DNA from: an uncultured Eubacteriales bacterium
Lineage (GTDB): Bacteria; Bacillota; Clostridia; Peptostreptococcales; Anaerovoracaceae
NCBI GenBank assembly: GCA_902763505.1
Contig: CACWSO010000009.1
Location: 1 to 64,000 of the forward strand
Direction of reading: 5' to 3'
Length of the DNA: 64,000 bases
Within the stretch, counting starts at the first letter, position 1, and each line of letters opens with the position of its first letter. Positions 35,570 through 43,494 of the stretch are shown here, piece by piece. The notes beneath the pieces were generated by a model, which was not told the origin of the DNA, did no database searches, and saw only the letters and a program-made list of their open reading frames with translations. The translations under genes were made by a program, and so were the position numbers.

Positions 35570-36436
35570 TTGTTTGATATTCTGATTTCAGCAATTACAG
35601 ACGGCATCAAAGATACGGCTATATGCATCCCGATTCTCTTCGCGACGTATCTGTTCATGGAGATTCTGGAAGGCAGCAGTAAGATCAATGAGGAGACCCT
35701 CTGCCGCTACTCACGGAAAGTCGGACCGCTGCTCGGCGGTATCCTCGGCGTCATTCCACAGTGCGGTCTGGCCGGATCTGCCGCGGCACTCTATTCCACC
35801 GGCACGGTGACGCTTGGCACTATGCTGGCGGTGTTTTTTGCTACTTCCGATGAGATGCTCCCTGTCATGCTCGCGTCCCTCTCCGGCAAGTTTGCCATCG
35901 GCGTCGGCACAATCGTCGCAATTCTCGCTGCAAAGGCAGCCCTCGGCATTGTCCTGGGTTACATTGCAGATATTGCTGTGAAAGTCAGCACCGGCAAGAA
36001 CATCCACAGCCTGTGTGAACGGGACCACTGCGCTTGCGATGAAGAAGAAGGAAGTGTCTTCCGTTCTGCGCTCATCCACACGCTGAAAATCACCATCATG
36101 CTGCTCATCGTCAATGTGGTTCTGTCTGTTTTCATCGGCATCATCGGCATCGAAGCGCTTTCCGGCACAATCATAAATCAGCCCGTCATAGGCGAGCTGA
36201 TCGTAGGTCTGTTCGGGCTCATTCCGAACTGCGCGATTTCAATTATCATTACTGAATCTTATCTGAGTGGTGTGCTTGGTCTCGGCGGCCTCTTCGCAGG
36301 ACTTCTGGCGAACGCCGGCATCGGACTCATTGTTTTGTTCCGCACCAACAACAGACTGAAAGAAAACCTGATGATCGTCCTGCTCATCCTGGTCATGAGT
36401 GTGGCCACCGGAACGCTCATTCAATTCGTCGCATAA
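35570..36436 (+). CDS. Putative 10-TM heavy-metal exporter / manganese transporter (ArsP_2 family)
   Basis: The 288-residue protein has about eight to ten membrane helices in two repeats, each with a GxxPxC/N element: GVIPQCGLAGSAAALYSTG (about 60-78) and GLIPNCAISIIITESYL (about 216-232). The middle loop has HSLCERDHCACDEEEG (about 145-160), rich in His and Cys. This is the putative 10TM heavy-metal exporter family (PF11449), often annotated as manganese or arsenic transporter. The start is TTG at 35570, with ACAGGAG seven bases upstream. Confidence 0.8.
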   Translation: MFDILISAITDGIKDTAICIPILFATYLFMEILEGSSKINEETLCRYSRKVGPLLGGILGVIPQCGLAGSAAALYSTGTVTLGTMLAVFFATSDEMLPVMLASLSGKFAIGVGTIVAILAAKAALGIVLGYIADIAVKVSTGKNIHSLCERDHCACDEEEGSVFRSALIHTLKITIMLLIVNVVLSVFIGIIGIEALSGTIINQPVIGELIVGLFGLIPNCAISIIITESYLSGVLGLGGLFAGLLANAGIGLIVLFRTNNRLKENLMIVLLILVMSVATGTLIQFVA

Positions 36437-36476
36437 CTTCCTATCATTTGCCTCGGCGCTAGACTCCGCTTCGGTG

Positions 36477-37304
36477 CTAGAACCCACTGCGGCGCTCGAG
36501 TTTTTTGAGCGTTTCCGTTGCCGCGATATTGTCGATAACGGATTTAACCGCCTTCTCAAGAGGGGAATCCTTACGGTAGTCCGCCTTGAACGCGAAGTTG
36601 ACTCTGTTCTCACTGATCAGCCGCTCGGATTCTTTCTTATCCTTCTGATACACCACAATCGAATGTCCGCCGTTGACCTTGGTCAGTTTCATGCACGGAA
36701 TATCTGTGTCCCCATCGCCGAAATAAATCATGTTCCGGAATGGGATCCTGCGCTTGTCTTCCGGAACATATTCGTTCAGCGCACGCTGCTCCGTCACATC
36801 GAGAATGCCTTTGTTGATGCGATAGAGAAACTGGGTTTTGCTCGTGTAGTTCACCGCCATGGCCGGCCATTTGGCCACACCGTCTTCGTCATACAAAAAC
36901 TCAGCGGCGTAGATTTCCTTGAACTCGCCGGCAATCGGCGTACCTTCAATGATTTCCTTCAGGCCTGATGAAATGATGTAGTGCTCACACTTCAACCCTT
37001 TCGACTCGCAATATTCATTGATGCGTCCGAACCAGGTCTGCACGCCCGGAAACAGTTTCACGCTTTTGCCTAATTCGCGGAAGCTCTCCCTCTTGAGCAT
37101 GTACTTGCCGTGACCCTTCTCCAGCATCATATACATATAGGAAAGTATGCTGTCCATCTGGTGGGCCTTTGTCAGCTTGGTGCACGCCGCCCAGAACTCT
37201 TCACTGGTCACATCCAGTCCCTTCATGAAGCCGTAGTCCTGCATGTTCTTCGGCGACAGGGTTTTATCAAAATCATACATCAGTGCAACGATCGGTTTCG
37301 CCAT
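36477..37304 (-). CDS. HAD-superfamily hydrolase
   Basis: The protein has 275 residues from the ATG at 37304, with GAGGGA upstream. HAD motif I is DFDKT (11-15), motif II SSG (about 109-111), and the acidic motif IV FGDGDTDIPC (about 205-214). It has a helical cap (about 20-100). It is probably a phosphatase of small phosphorylated metabolites; the substrate is unknown. A TATAAT box precedes it, downstream of the SOS-controlled gene on the same strand. Confidence 0.85.
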   Translation of the reverse strand: MAKPIVALMYDFDKTLSPKNMQDYGFMKGLDVTSEEFWAACTKLTKAHQMDSILSYMYMMLEKGHGKYMLKRESFRELGKSVKLFPGVQTWFGRINEYCESKGLKCEHYIISSGLKEIIEGTPIAGEFKEIYAAEFLYDEDGVAKWPAMAVNYTSKTQFLYRINKGILDVTEQRALNEYVPEDKRRIPFRNMIYFGDGDTDIPCMKLTKVNGGHSIVVYQKDKKESERLISENRVNFAFKADYRKDSPLEKAVKSVIDNIAATETLKKLERRSGF

Positions 37305-37376
37305 AATTGTTCCCTCACTTCGCATCGCGGCGTTTTCATTACAGGTCGCGGTATCTCATTTCGTGTGCTCATTATA

Positions 37377-37640
37377 TCACATCTTGTACAGCTGCCATTC
37401 GCAGGATGAGCAGTAATACTTCAGTTCAAACCGCTTCTCTCTTCCGTTAATCGTACTCTGACACAAATACAGAATGTTCTCGGCACCGCAGACTTTTGAT
37501 TTGGTTGCGTCAATGATCTGGTCGACCTGCACCTTCACAATCTCACCATTCTCCTCAAGTTTGAATTTGTACGGCCGCGGTATCTTGGCCTCCGCCCGGA
37601 ACACGACGAGCATATCGACAGGCTTTGCTAAAAGTTTCAT
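37377..37640 (-). CDS. SOS-regulated small protein of unknown function
   Basis: The protein has 87 residues from the ATG at 37640, six bases after GGAGGG; the ATG just upstream is too close to the ribosome site. It is a small basic domain with a KVQVDQII stretch, a CQSTINGREKRFELKYYC stretch and CxxC at the C-terminus (CSSC). Similar short proteins occur near DNA polymerase IV genes in Clostridia (from memory). The promoter contains a perfect LexA box, so the gene should be induced by DNA damage. The biochemical role is unknown. Confidence 0.75.
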   Translation of the reverse strand: MKLLAKPVDMLVVFRAEAKIPRPYKFKLEENGEIVKVQVDQIIDATKSKVCGAENILYLCQSTINGREKRFELKYYCSSCEWQLYKM

Positions 37641-37662
37641 CATGATCCCTCCCCTCGTCCTT

Positions 37663-37691
37663 ATTATACGAACATATGTTCGCAAAGTCAA
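37663..37691 (-). promoter_or_regulatory. SOS promoter: LexA box exactly filling the spacer
   Basis: On the minus strand TTGACT (37686-37691), 17 bases, TATAAT (37663-37668). The palindrome CGAACATATGTTCG (37669-37682) matches the Firmicute LexA/DinR consensus CGAAC-N4-GTTCG perfectly and lies within the spacer, so LexA and RNA polymerase cannot bind together. Confidence 0.88.
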
Positions 37692-37732
37692 CAGCAAGCT
37701 TTGTTCGAACGAAGTCACATTGTCCAATCCTC

Positions 37733-37761
37733 TTGAACGGTCAGGATTTCTGCCTTATAAT
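37733..37761 (+). promoter_or_regulatory. Promoter of the alpha/beta hydrolase, apparently leaderless
   Basis: TTGAAC (37733-37738), 17 bases, TATAAT (37756-37761). The expected transcript start, seven bases downstream, is the A of the ATG at 37768. A near-palindrome CTTTGTTCGAACGAAG (37699-37714) lies between this and the divergent SOS promoter. Confidence 0.65.
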
Positions 37762-37767
37762 CCTTAC

Positions 37768-38568
37768 ATGGCTAAAAATAAGAAAAAACACAGCAAAATA
37801 TTCAAAGTATTCATCGCGTTGCTCATTGCATTGGGCGTCTTTGAGCTCGCTGCTTTTGGTGCGCTCGCCTACTATCTTTCCGACTATGAGCACGCAGATG
37901 CGGATGCAGAAGCTGCGATGAAATCCGGTCACGGCGTGCAGGTTCATAAAGCTGAAGATTGGATTGAGTTTGCTCCGTCTTCCCGCAGTCAGACGGGGAC
38001 TTGTTCCCGTGAGGGCGCCGATCAGGACAAAGCCGACACCGGCATCATCTTCTATCCGGGCGGTAAGGTCGAGTACACAGCATATGCGCCGCTCATGAGA
38101 GACTTTGCGGAAGAAGGATATTTCTGTGCCGTTGTCAAAATGCCGTTCAACCTGGCGCTGTTCGATAAAAACGCAGCGAAAGATGTGAAGGAAGCGCATC
38201 CTGAAATCACGAATTGGATCATCGGAGGTCACTCCCTCGGCGGTGTCGTCGCGGCCAATTATGCTGCCATTTCCGATTTCGACGGACTGTTCCTGCTCGC
38301 CGCTTACCCGAGCACCGATCTGTCGGACAAAGACATAAAAACAGCGTCCGCATACGGTGATGCGGACGGCGTCTTGAACATGGATGAATATGAAGCAAGC
38401 AAAAGCAACCTGCCTCCGGATCTGACCGAGTATGTGATCAAAGGCGGCAATCACTCACAGTTCGGTTCCTACGGTCTCCAAGAAGGCGACGGCAAAGCCA
38501 CCATTTCCGCAGAAGACCAGCGCGAACAGACGGTAAGATTCGTCCTCGATACACTTCTCACAAAATAA
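37768..38568 (+). CDS. Membrane-anchored alpha/beta hydrolase
   Basis: The protein has 266 residues from the ATG at 37768. A basic N-terminus (MAKNKKKHSK) is followed by a single hydrophobic anchor (about 13-38) and a hydrolase domain with IIGGHSLGG (151-159; nucleophile Ser 156), an acidic residue near 184-201 and His 229 in GGNHSQFG. It resembles the PF12695-type hydrolases and probably acts outside the membrane. No Shine-Dalgarno is present; the promoter's position implies a leaderless mRNA. Confidence 0.85.
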   Translation: MAKNKKKHSKIFKVFIALLIALGVFELAAFGALAYYLSDYEHADADAEAAMKSGHGVQVHKAEDWIEFAPSSRSQTGTCSREGADQDKADTGIIFYPGGKVEYTAYAPLMRDFAEEGYFCAVVKMPFNLALFDKNAAKDVKEAHPEITNWIIGGHSLGGVVAANYAAISDFDGLFLLAAYPSTDLSDKDIKTASAYGDADGVLNMDEYEASKSNLPPDLTEYVIKGGNHSQFGSYGLQEGDGKATISAEDQREQTVRFVLDTLLTK

Positions 38569-38605
38569 TTGCCAATAAGGATGGCATCCTCAACTGAATG
38601 ACAGC

Positions 38606-38634
38606 ACCGGCGGATTACCCCGCCGGGCTTTTTT
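38606..38634 (+). terminator. Terminator of the alpha/beta hydrolase gene
   Basis: CCGGCGG and CCGCCGG form a 7-bp stem with a 6-base loop, followed by GCTTTTTTATTTT. Confidence 0.9.
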
Positions 38635-38725
38635 ATTTTACTGCATGCAATGTTGCTTTTGTGGTAAAATGATGCTGTAATTCAGTAAAACATTAATCTT
38701 GCAATAAATGAAAGGAGGCTGTAAT

Positions 38726-39496
38726 ATGGCCAACACGAAACTTTGGGATATTGTCAATGAACTCAAGGGACCCGGCTATAAATGGGTAAACCTTACACAT
38801 GAACTCAGTCCGCAGACACCGCACTGGTTCGGATTCAAACCGCTCGAAGGCGAACTGCTCTTCGACTATCTGGAAGGCACTCCTGACGATAAGATGGCTC
38901 CAATGCGCTGTCACCAGTGGAGTGTTGCCAGCCAGTACGGCACACACGCGGATGTTCCAAGTCACTTCCACGCTGACGGACGCGACATGAGCGAAATCAC
39001 TGAAAAAGAACTCGTCTATCCGATGGTCGTCATCGACAAGTCAAAAGAATGCGCAGAGAACCCTGACTTCGTTCTTTCCATCGATGACATCAAAGAGTGG
39101 GAAGCTGAATACGGCAGAATTCCGGAAGGTTCTTTCGTCGCATTCCGTTCCGACTGGTATCTGAAAGACGATCTGGAAAACAAGGATGCCGAGGGTCAGC
39201 CTCACTATCCTGGATGGGATACCGAAACCATCAAGTGGCTCGTGGAAGAACGCAACATCGGCTCCATCGGCCATGAACCGGCTGACACGGACCCTGCCAT
39301 CGTCACGACAAAAGAGGATGCCTATCCTTATCCTGCAGAGCAGTACATCCTGTCCGTAGACAGAATCCAGATCGAAGTTATGAGAAATCTCGATCAGCTG
39401 CCGCCGGTCGGCGCTGTCATCTTCATCGCCTTCCCGAAGCTCAAGGACGGCACCGGATTCCCAACGAGAGTATACGCAATCTGCCCGGCGGAATAA
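38726..39496 (+). CDS. Cyclase-family protein (kynurenine formamidase / isatin hydrolase-like)
   Basis: The protein has 256 residues from the ATG at 38726, with AAAGGAGG upstream. The metal-binding motif SQYGTHADVPSHFH (69-82) is that of the cyclase family (PF04199), metal-dependent hydrolases of small cyclic amides or formamides. The first His of the usual HxGTHxD motif is replaced by Gln 70, a variant also seen in other members. A late HEPADTDPAI (about 189-198) completes the site. It lies 58 bases before the AhpD-like gene and may act with it. Confidence 0.85.
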   Translation: MANTKLWDIVNELKGPGYKWVNLTHELSPQTPHWFGFKPLEGELLFDYLEGTPDDKMAPMRCHQWSVASQYGTHADVPSHFHADGRDMSEITEKELVYPMVVIDKSKECAENPDFVLSIDDIKEWEAEYGRIPEGSFVAFRSDWYLKDDLENKDAEGQPHYPGWDTETIKWLVEERNIGSIGHEPADTDPAIVTTKEDAYPYPAEQYILSVDRIQIEVMRNLDQLPPVGAVIFIAFPKLKDGTGFPTRVYAICPAE

Positions 39497-39554
39497 GCGC
39501 CGACTTGGCATACCATTGAGCCGGCCATGCCGGCATGACATTTGGAGGTAACAC

Positions 39555-40163
39555 ATGGCATTAGAATTTGATGAACAATTATCGCGTTTGCAAAAGCCCG
39601 TCAGGGAAGATATGACTGATGAAGAGTATGCAGTCTTTGATAAGAATGTGGAATTCATGATGGAGAACTGGGGATTCATCAACAATCTGTTCAAAGTTCT
39701 CCCGCTCAACGCCAAGGAATACATCGGCTTCCTGAATTTCAAGGGCTCCCTGTACAATGATAGCTGCTATCTGACGGATGCGCAGAAGGAGATGATCGGC
39801 ATCGTCGTATCCTCCTACAACTGCTGCACCTACTGTCTGCAGACCCACGGGGACAATCTCCGCGGCATGTGGCAGAACGCATCCCTCGTCGATAAACTGT
39901 CCGGAAACTTCCGCGCGTGCAAGGATGAACTTTCCCGCGTCGACTACGCCCTCTGCGAGTATGCGTGGTTCGTCACAGCGCACCCGCGTGACATCGACGG
40001 CACGCAGATCGACAAGCTGCGCGAAGTAGGACTCGACGATCACCAGATCCTGGAGGCGGCTTTCGTCGCAGGCTTCTTCAACTATACGAACCGCTGGGTC
40101 AGCACCATCGGTCCGGAAGTCAATCCGGGGCACTTCAAGCACAACAGAGACTTTGAGAAATAA
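39555..40163 (+). CDS. AhpD/carboxymuconolactone-decarboxylase-like protein
   Basis: The 202-residue helical protein has the AhpD motif SYNCCTYCLQTHG (about 87-99; CxxC and His), typical of peroxidase-related proteins with a thiol redox site. Members reduce peroxides or act as decarboxylases; no firm substrate can be given. GGAGG lies upstream of the ATG. It follows the cyclase gene in what seems a two-gene operon ended by a strong terminator. Confidence 0.85.
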   Translation: MALEFDEQLSRLQKPVREDMTDEEYAVFDKNVEFMMENWGFINNLFKVLPLNAKEYIGFLNFKGSLYNDSCYLTDAQKEMIGIVVSSYNCCTYCLQTHGDNLRGMWQNASLVDKLSGNFRACKDELSRVDYALCEYAWFVTAHPRDIDGTQIDKLREVGLDDHQILEAAFVAGFFNYTNRWVSTIGPEVNPGHFKHNRDFEK

Positions 40164-40203
40164 CATACTGCAAAGGCAATAAAGTTGCAAAGGCAATACA
40201 AAA

Positions 40204-40233
40204 GGGACGGTCCAGGCGGCCGTCCCCTTTTTT
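40204..40233. terminator. Terminator between convergent genes
   Basis: GGGACGG pairs with CCGTCCC around a 9-base loop, followed by CTTTTTT on plus; the minus strand also has T-rich sequence after it, so it may serve both sides. Two copies of GCAAAGGCAATA lie just upstream (40171-40198). Confidence 0.85.
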
Positions 40234-40275
40234 CGTTCTGCATTGCGTTCTTTTCTTCCCGAGAGGTGTGTTGTT

Positions 40276-42300
40276 TTAGAATATCCAACCGGTTTCAAAG
40301 CCTTCACGGATGGCTGTTGCAATGCGTCCGCCTTTGCGGGCGTCGCCGGCAACGAGCACATTGTTGAAGTTCGCCTTGAATAGATCAACGACGTCAGTGC
40401 GCGGTTTGATTCCCGCCGCCATGATGACGGTATCCGCTTCAATGTCGAACTGCTTGCCAGTGGCCAGCTCTTCGACGGTGACGGTACTGCCCTGCCCATC
40501 ATTCGCGGACCCTGCCTGAATGGACACGAGAGCGTGACCCGGGTAAAGATCCGGTTCGAATGGTGTGATTCTACTCATCTCATCGTTCAGGATTGCGCCG
40601 AAGATTCCTGGTCCGATCTGGTCCAGCATCTCGACGATGGCGACTTTATGTCCATCTGCCAGAAGCATCTCGGCAGTCTCGAGTCCGGTGAGCCCGGAAC
40701 CGATGATGACAATGCGACCCGCATCGCCGGCACTTCCGCCGACCTCCGCCTTGCCTGTGATCACATCTTCCGCGGTGACCACGTTCGGGCCGTCTGCGCC
40801 CGGCACATTCGGAATGACTGGCTGTGCACCGCAGGCGACGATGACGCCAGCCAGTTTCGGTGCGCCGATGGCATCTGCTTCAAGCTCCCTGACATTTTCC
40901 ACGGTCGCTTCTTCGCCAAGTCTCCACTTCACGCCGAGGGCGTTGAGTTCCGCAACCATCGAATCGATCAGGGCTGTGATCTTATCTTTCAAAGGCGGTT
41001 TGTCCGCGATGTTCAATGTGCCGCCAGGTTGTTCTGCTTTGTCGAAAATAACAGGTGCGTATCCACGCAGCGCCAGGACTCTGGCAGCTTCCATGCCCGC
41101 CGGACCTGCGCCGATGACAGCGGCTTTGCGGCCTGCGCCGTCAAACTTTGTTCTGACCGGATTTCTGTAATCCGGGAATTCGATTTCACGTGCGGTGCGC
41201 GCGTTGACTGCGCAGCGGATCGGAAGTCCTTCGCCTAAAATGCGTTCCCTGCAGTAGAGGCATCCGATGCACTTGCGGATCTCATTCGCTCTTCCTGCCT
41301 TTGCTTTATTCATGAATTCCGGGTCGGCCAGCTGGGAGCGTCCCATGGCTACAAAGTCACAGACGCCTTCCTCGAGAAGCTGCTCTGCGAAGTCCGGATT
41401 TTTGATGGTGTTCGTGGCGATGACCGGAATGTTCAGCGCCTCTTTGTACGCCTTTGCAACGTGTTTTTTCCAGCCCGGCTTGTAGGAGAACGGTTCGCAG
41501 TTGGCATCTGCGTTCCGCGCACTTCCCATGCTGATGTCGATGGCATCAATACCCAGACTTTCCAGATACCTTGCGATTTCAATGCCTTCTTCAAGATCAA
41601 AGAATCCTTCAATCGGCGTCATCTCATCACCGCACATACGCACGAGAATCGGATACTTCGGCCCGAGTTTCTCCCGAATTCCCGCGATGATCTCCGCGAT
41701 GAACCGGCAGCGGTTTTCCACACTGCCGCCGTACTCGTCGGTCCTGCGGTTGTAGTATCTGTTGAAGAACTGTGTCAGCAGATACCCGTGGGCTCCGTGG
41801 AGCTCGACTGCGTCATAGCCAACCTTCTTGCATCTGACCGCAGCGTCGATGAACTTGCCCTGCACACGTTTGATATCCTCCAGCGTCATCTCACGAGGCA
41901 CCGGCTTGCCATCTGCAATCGGCACCGCGCTCGGTGCGATATTGTCCCGTCCTGTGTAGGCAGGATTGGATGTGGAACCTGCGTGGTGAAGCTGTGCGAC
42001 GATGCGGCAGTCGTACATGTGAACGGCATCGACGAGCGCTTCCGCAGCCGCGAGGTTGTGGTCTCTGGCGACTCTGTAATAGTTGACCGACGGCATGCTG
42101 TCTACGTCGTCAACTCCCGTGTACTCATTGACGATCATGCCGATGCCGCCTTTGGCTCTCTCCTGATAGTACCTGATCTGTCTATCTGTGGCATTACCGT
42201 CATTCCCCGCCAGATTGGAACCCATCGGCGCCATGACGCCGCGGTTCTTTATAACCATCGTACCGATTCTGCCTGGTTCAAAAAGTTTTTCGTAAGCCAT
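40276..42300 (-). CDS. Old-Yellow-Enzyme-type NADH-dependent flavin/iron-sulfur oxidoreductase (2,4-dienoyl-CoA reductase / BaiCD family)
   Basis: The 674-residue protein has an FMN-binding TIM barrel (about 1-365) with AQLHHAG (102-108) and LHGAHGYLLTQFFN (167-180), then an iron-sulfur motif CIGCLYC with Cys 344, 347, 350 and 363, and an FAD/NAD domain starting at VIGAGPAGMEAA (about 390-401). Relatives reduce enoates, dienoyl-CoA or bile-acid intermediates in anaerobes. The spacing between the second and third Cys is two residues; the family usually has three. It is last in a minus-strand group, 9 bases after the cysteine desulfurase. Confidence 0.88.
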   Translation of the reverse strand: MAYEKLFEPGRIGTMVIKNRGVMAPMGSNLAGNDGNATDRQIRYYQERAKGGIGMIVNEYTGVDDVDSMPSVNYYRVARDHNLAAAEALVDAVHMYDCRIVAQLHHAGSTSNPAYTGRDNIAPSAVPIADGKPVPREMTLEDIKRVQGKFIDAAVRCKKVGYDAVELHGAHGYLLTQFFNRYYNRRTDEYGGSVENRCRFIAEIIAGIREKLGPKYPILVRMCGDEMTPIEGFFDLEEGIEIARYLESLGIDAIDISMGSARNADANCEPFSYKPGWKKHVAKAYKEALNIPVIATNTIKNPDFAEQLLEEGVCDFVAMGRSQLADPEFMNKAKAGRANEIRKCIGCLYCRERILGEGLPIRCAVNARTAREIEFPDYRNPVRTKFDGAGRKAAVIGAGPAGMEAARVLALRGYAPVIFDKAEQPGGTLNIADKPPLKDKITALIDSMVAELNALGVKWRLGEEATVENVRELEADAIGAPKLAGVIVACGAQPVIPNVPGADGPNVVTAEDVITGKAEVGGSAGDAGRIVIIGSGLTGLETAEMLLADGHKVAIVEMLDQIGPGIFGAILNDEMSRITPFEPDLYPGHALVSIQAGSANDGQGSTVTVEELATGKQFDIEADTVIMAAGIKPRTDVVDLFKANFNNVLVAGDARKGGRIATAIREGFETGWIF

Positions 42301-42309
42301 TTCGTCCTC

Positions 42310-43494
42310 CTAGCAGTTTCCTCTGAGTATTCCCGCATCAATCCCTTTCAGCGCCTCCCGATCGATCTCTTTCAGTCCGTCGATGAGCGCGTCGATATCT
42401 TCTTTCGTATTGAACACGCCGAGGCTGATGCGGATCGTCCCGTCGTATTCTTTGTTCTTCAAATATTTGTGGATCAGCCCGGCGCAGTGGTGTCCTGCCC
42501 GTACTGCAATGTCGTCGTTCTTATCCAGTATGGCTGCCACTTCGTTGGCCCTGAAGTCTTTGACGTTGATGCTGATGACGCCTGCCTGCTGCGCACCCGG
42601 CGGCGCTTTGTAAATCGTCAGCTGGTCCACCTCCGGCAGTCTTTGCAGCAGATAGTCCATGAGTTCCGATTCGATTTTCCACGGATCCACCGTCTTCAGC
42701 CATTCCAATGATGTGTGCAGTCCGCAAATCGCTACGGAATCCATGCTGGCACACTCCATCTTCTCCGGCATGAACTTCGGCATGTTCAGATCTTCCGATT
42801 TAATGCCGTTGCCCCCTGCCAGAAGCAGTTCCAGATCCACGCCGTTCTTGATGAGGAATCCTGCGACACCAAATGGCGCATACAATGTCTTATGCCCTGC
42901 AAAGGCAACACAGTCCGCCTTGAGCTGCGCAAACCGCATCTGCAAAAGCCCCATGGCCTGCGCTGCGTCAAGCACGGTAAACGCACCGTACTTCTTAGCT
43001 TCGGCAAAGATCTCTGAAGCCGGGAGCACGTATCCCGTCACGTTGCTGATGGCTGTGACCGCCACGAAGTCCGGCGGACATTCTGCAAAGGCATCCCGCA
43101 CGCCGTCCATATCAATAGAGAGGTCATCTTTCAGCGGGAGCACCGCAACGTGGATGTGATGTTTTTGCTCCATGAGTTTCAAAGGACGGAGCACCGCATT
43201 GTGCTCATATGGCGTCACGTAGGCGGTCATGCCCTCTTTCCACTTCTGACCCTGAATGATCTGGTTCAGAGCAATCGTAACAGAAGGAGTCAGCGCCACC
43301 TCGGCCTGACCCCTGGCATCAACGAGACTGAGCAGTCCGGTCTTGACCTCACGAATCATCTCGGTGGCCCGGCGGGCAGCTTGGTAAGCTCCCCTGCCTG
43401 CATTGACCGCGCCCTCGCGGGCGAATCTGTCCGTCTCTTTATATACGCATTCCGGTTTTGGAAACGTTGTTGCTCCGTTATCGAGATAAATCAT
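42310..43494 (-). CDS. Cysteine desulfurase-like aminotransferase class V protein
   Basis: The 394-residue PLP enzyme begins YLDNGATTFPKP (3-14). Lys 202 in FAGHKTLYAPFG binds PLP, and RAGHHCAG (332-339) carries the catalytic Cys 337 of the SufS/CsdB-like group. It would supply persulfide sulfur for clusters, thiolation or selenium. Its ATG overlaps the AAA ATPase stop (TAATG), linking the two in translation. Confidence 0.9.
   Translation of the reverse strand: MIYLDNGATTFPKPECVYKETDRFAREGAVNAGRGAYQAARRATEMIREVKTGLLSLVDARGQAEVALTPSVTIALNQIIQGQKWKEGMTAYVTPYEHNAVLRPLKLMEQKHHIHVAVLPLKDDLSIDMDGVRDAFAECPPDFVAVTAISNVTGYVLPASEIFAEAKKYGAFTVLDAAQAMGLLQMRFAQLKADCVAFAGHKTLYAPFGVAGFLIKNGVDLELLLAGGNGIKSEDLNMPKFMPEKMECASMDSVAICGLHTSLEWLKTVDPWKIESELMDYLLQRLPEVDQLTIYKAPPGAQQAGVISINVKDFRANEVAAILDKNDDIAVRAGHHCAGLIHKYLKNKEYDGTIRISLGVFNTKEDIDALIDGLKEIDREALKGIDAGILRGNC

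Noticed and set aside
39579..40502. 307-codon open frame on the minus strand
   Set aside because: It crosses the AhpD-like gene antisense, a terminator and another gene's end, so it is not a plausible gene.
41461..42711. 416-codon open frame on the plus strand
   Set aside because: It is antisense to the OYE-type reductase and the cysteine desulfurase, has no ribosome site and shows no recognisable protein features.
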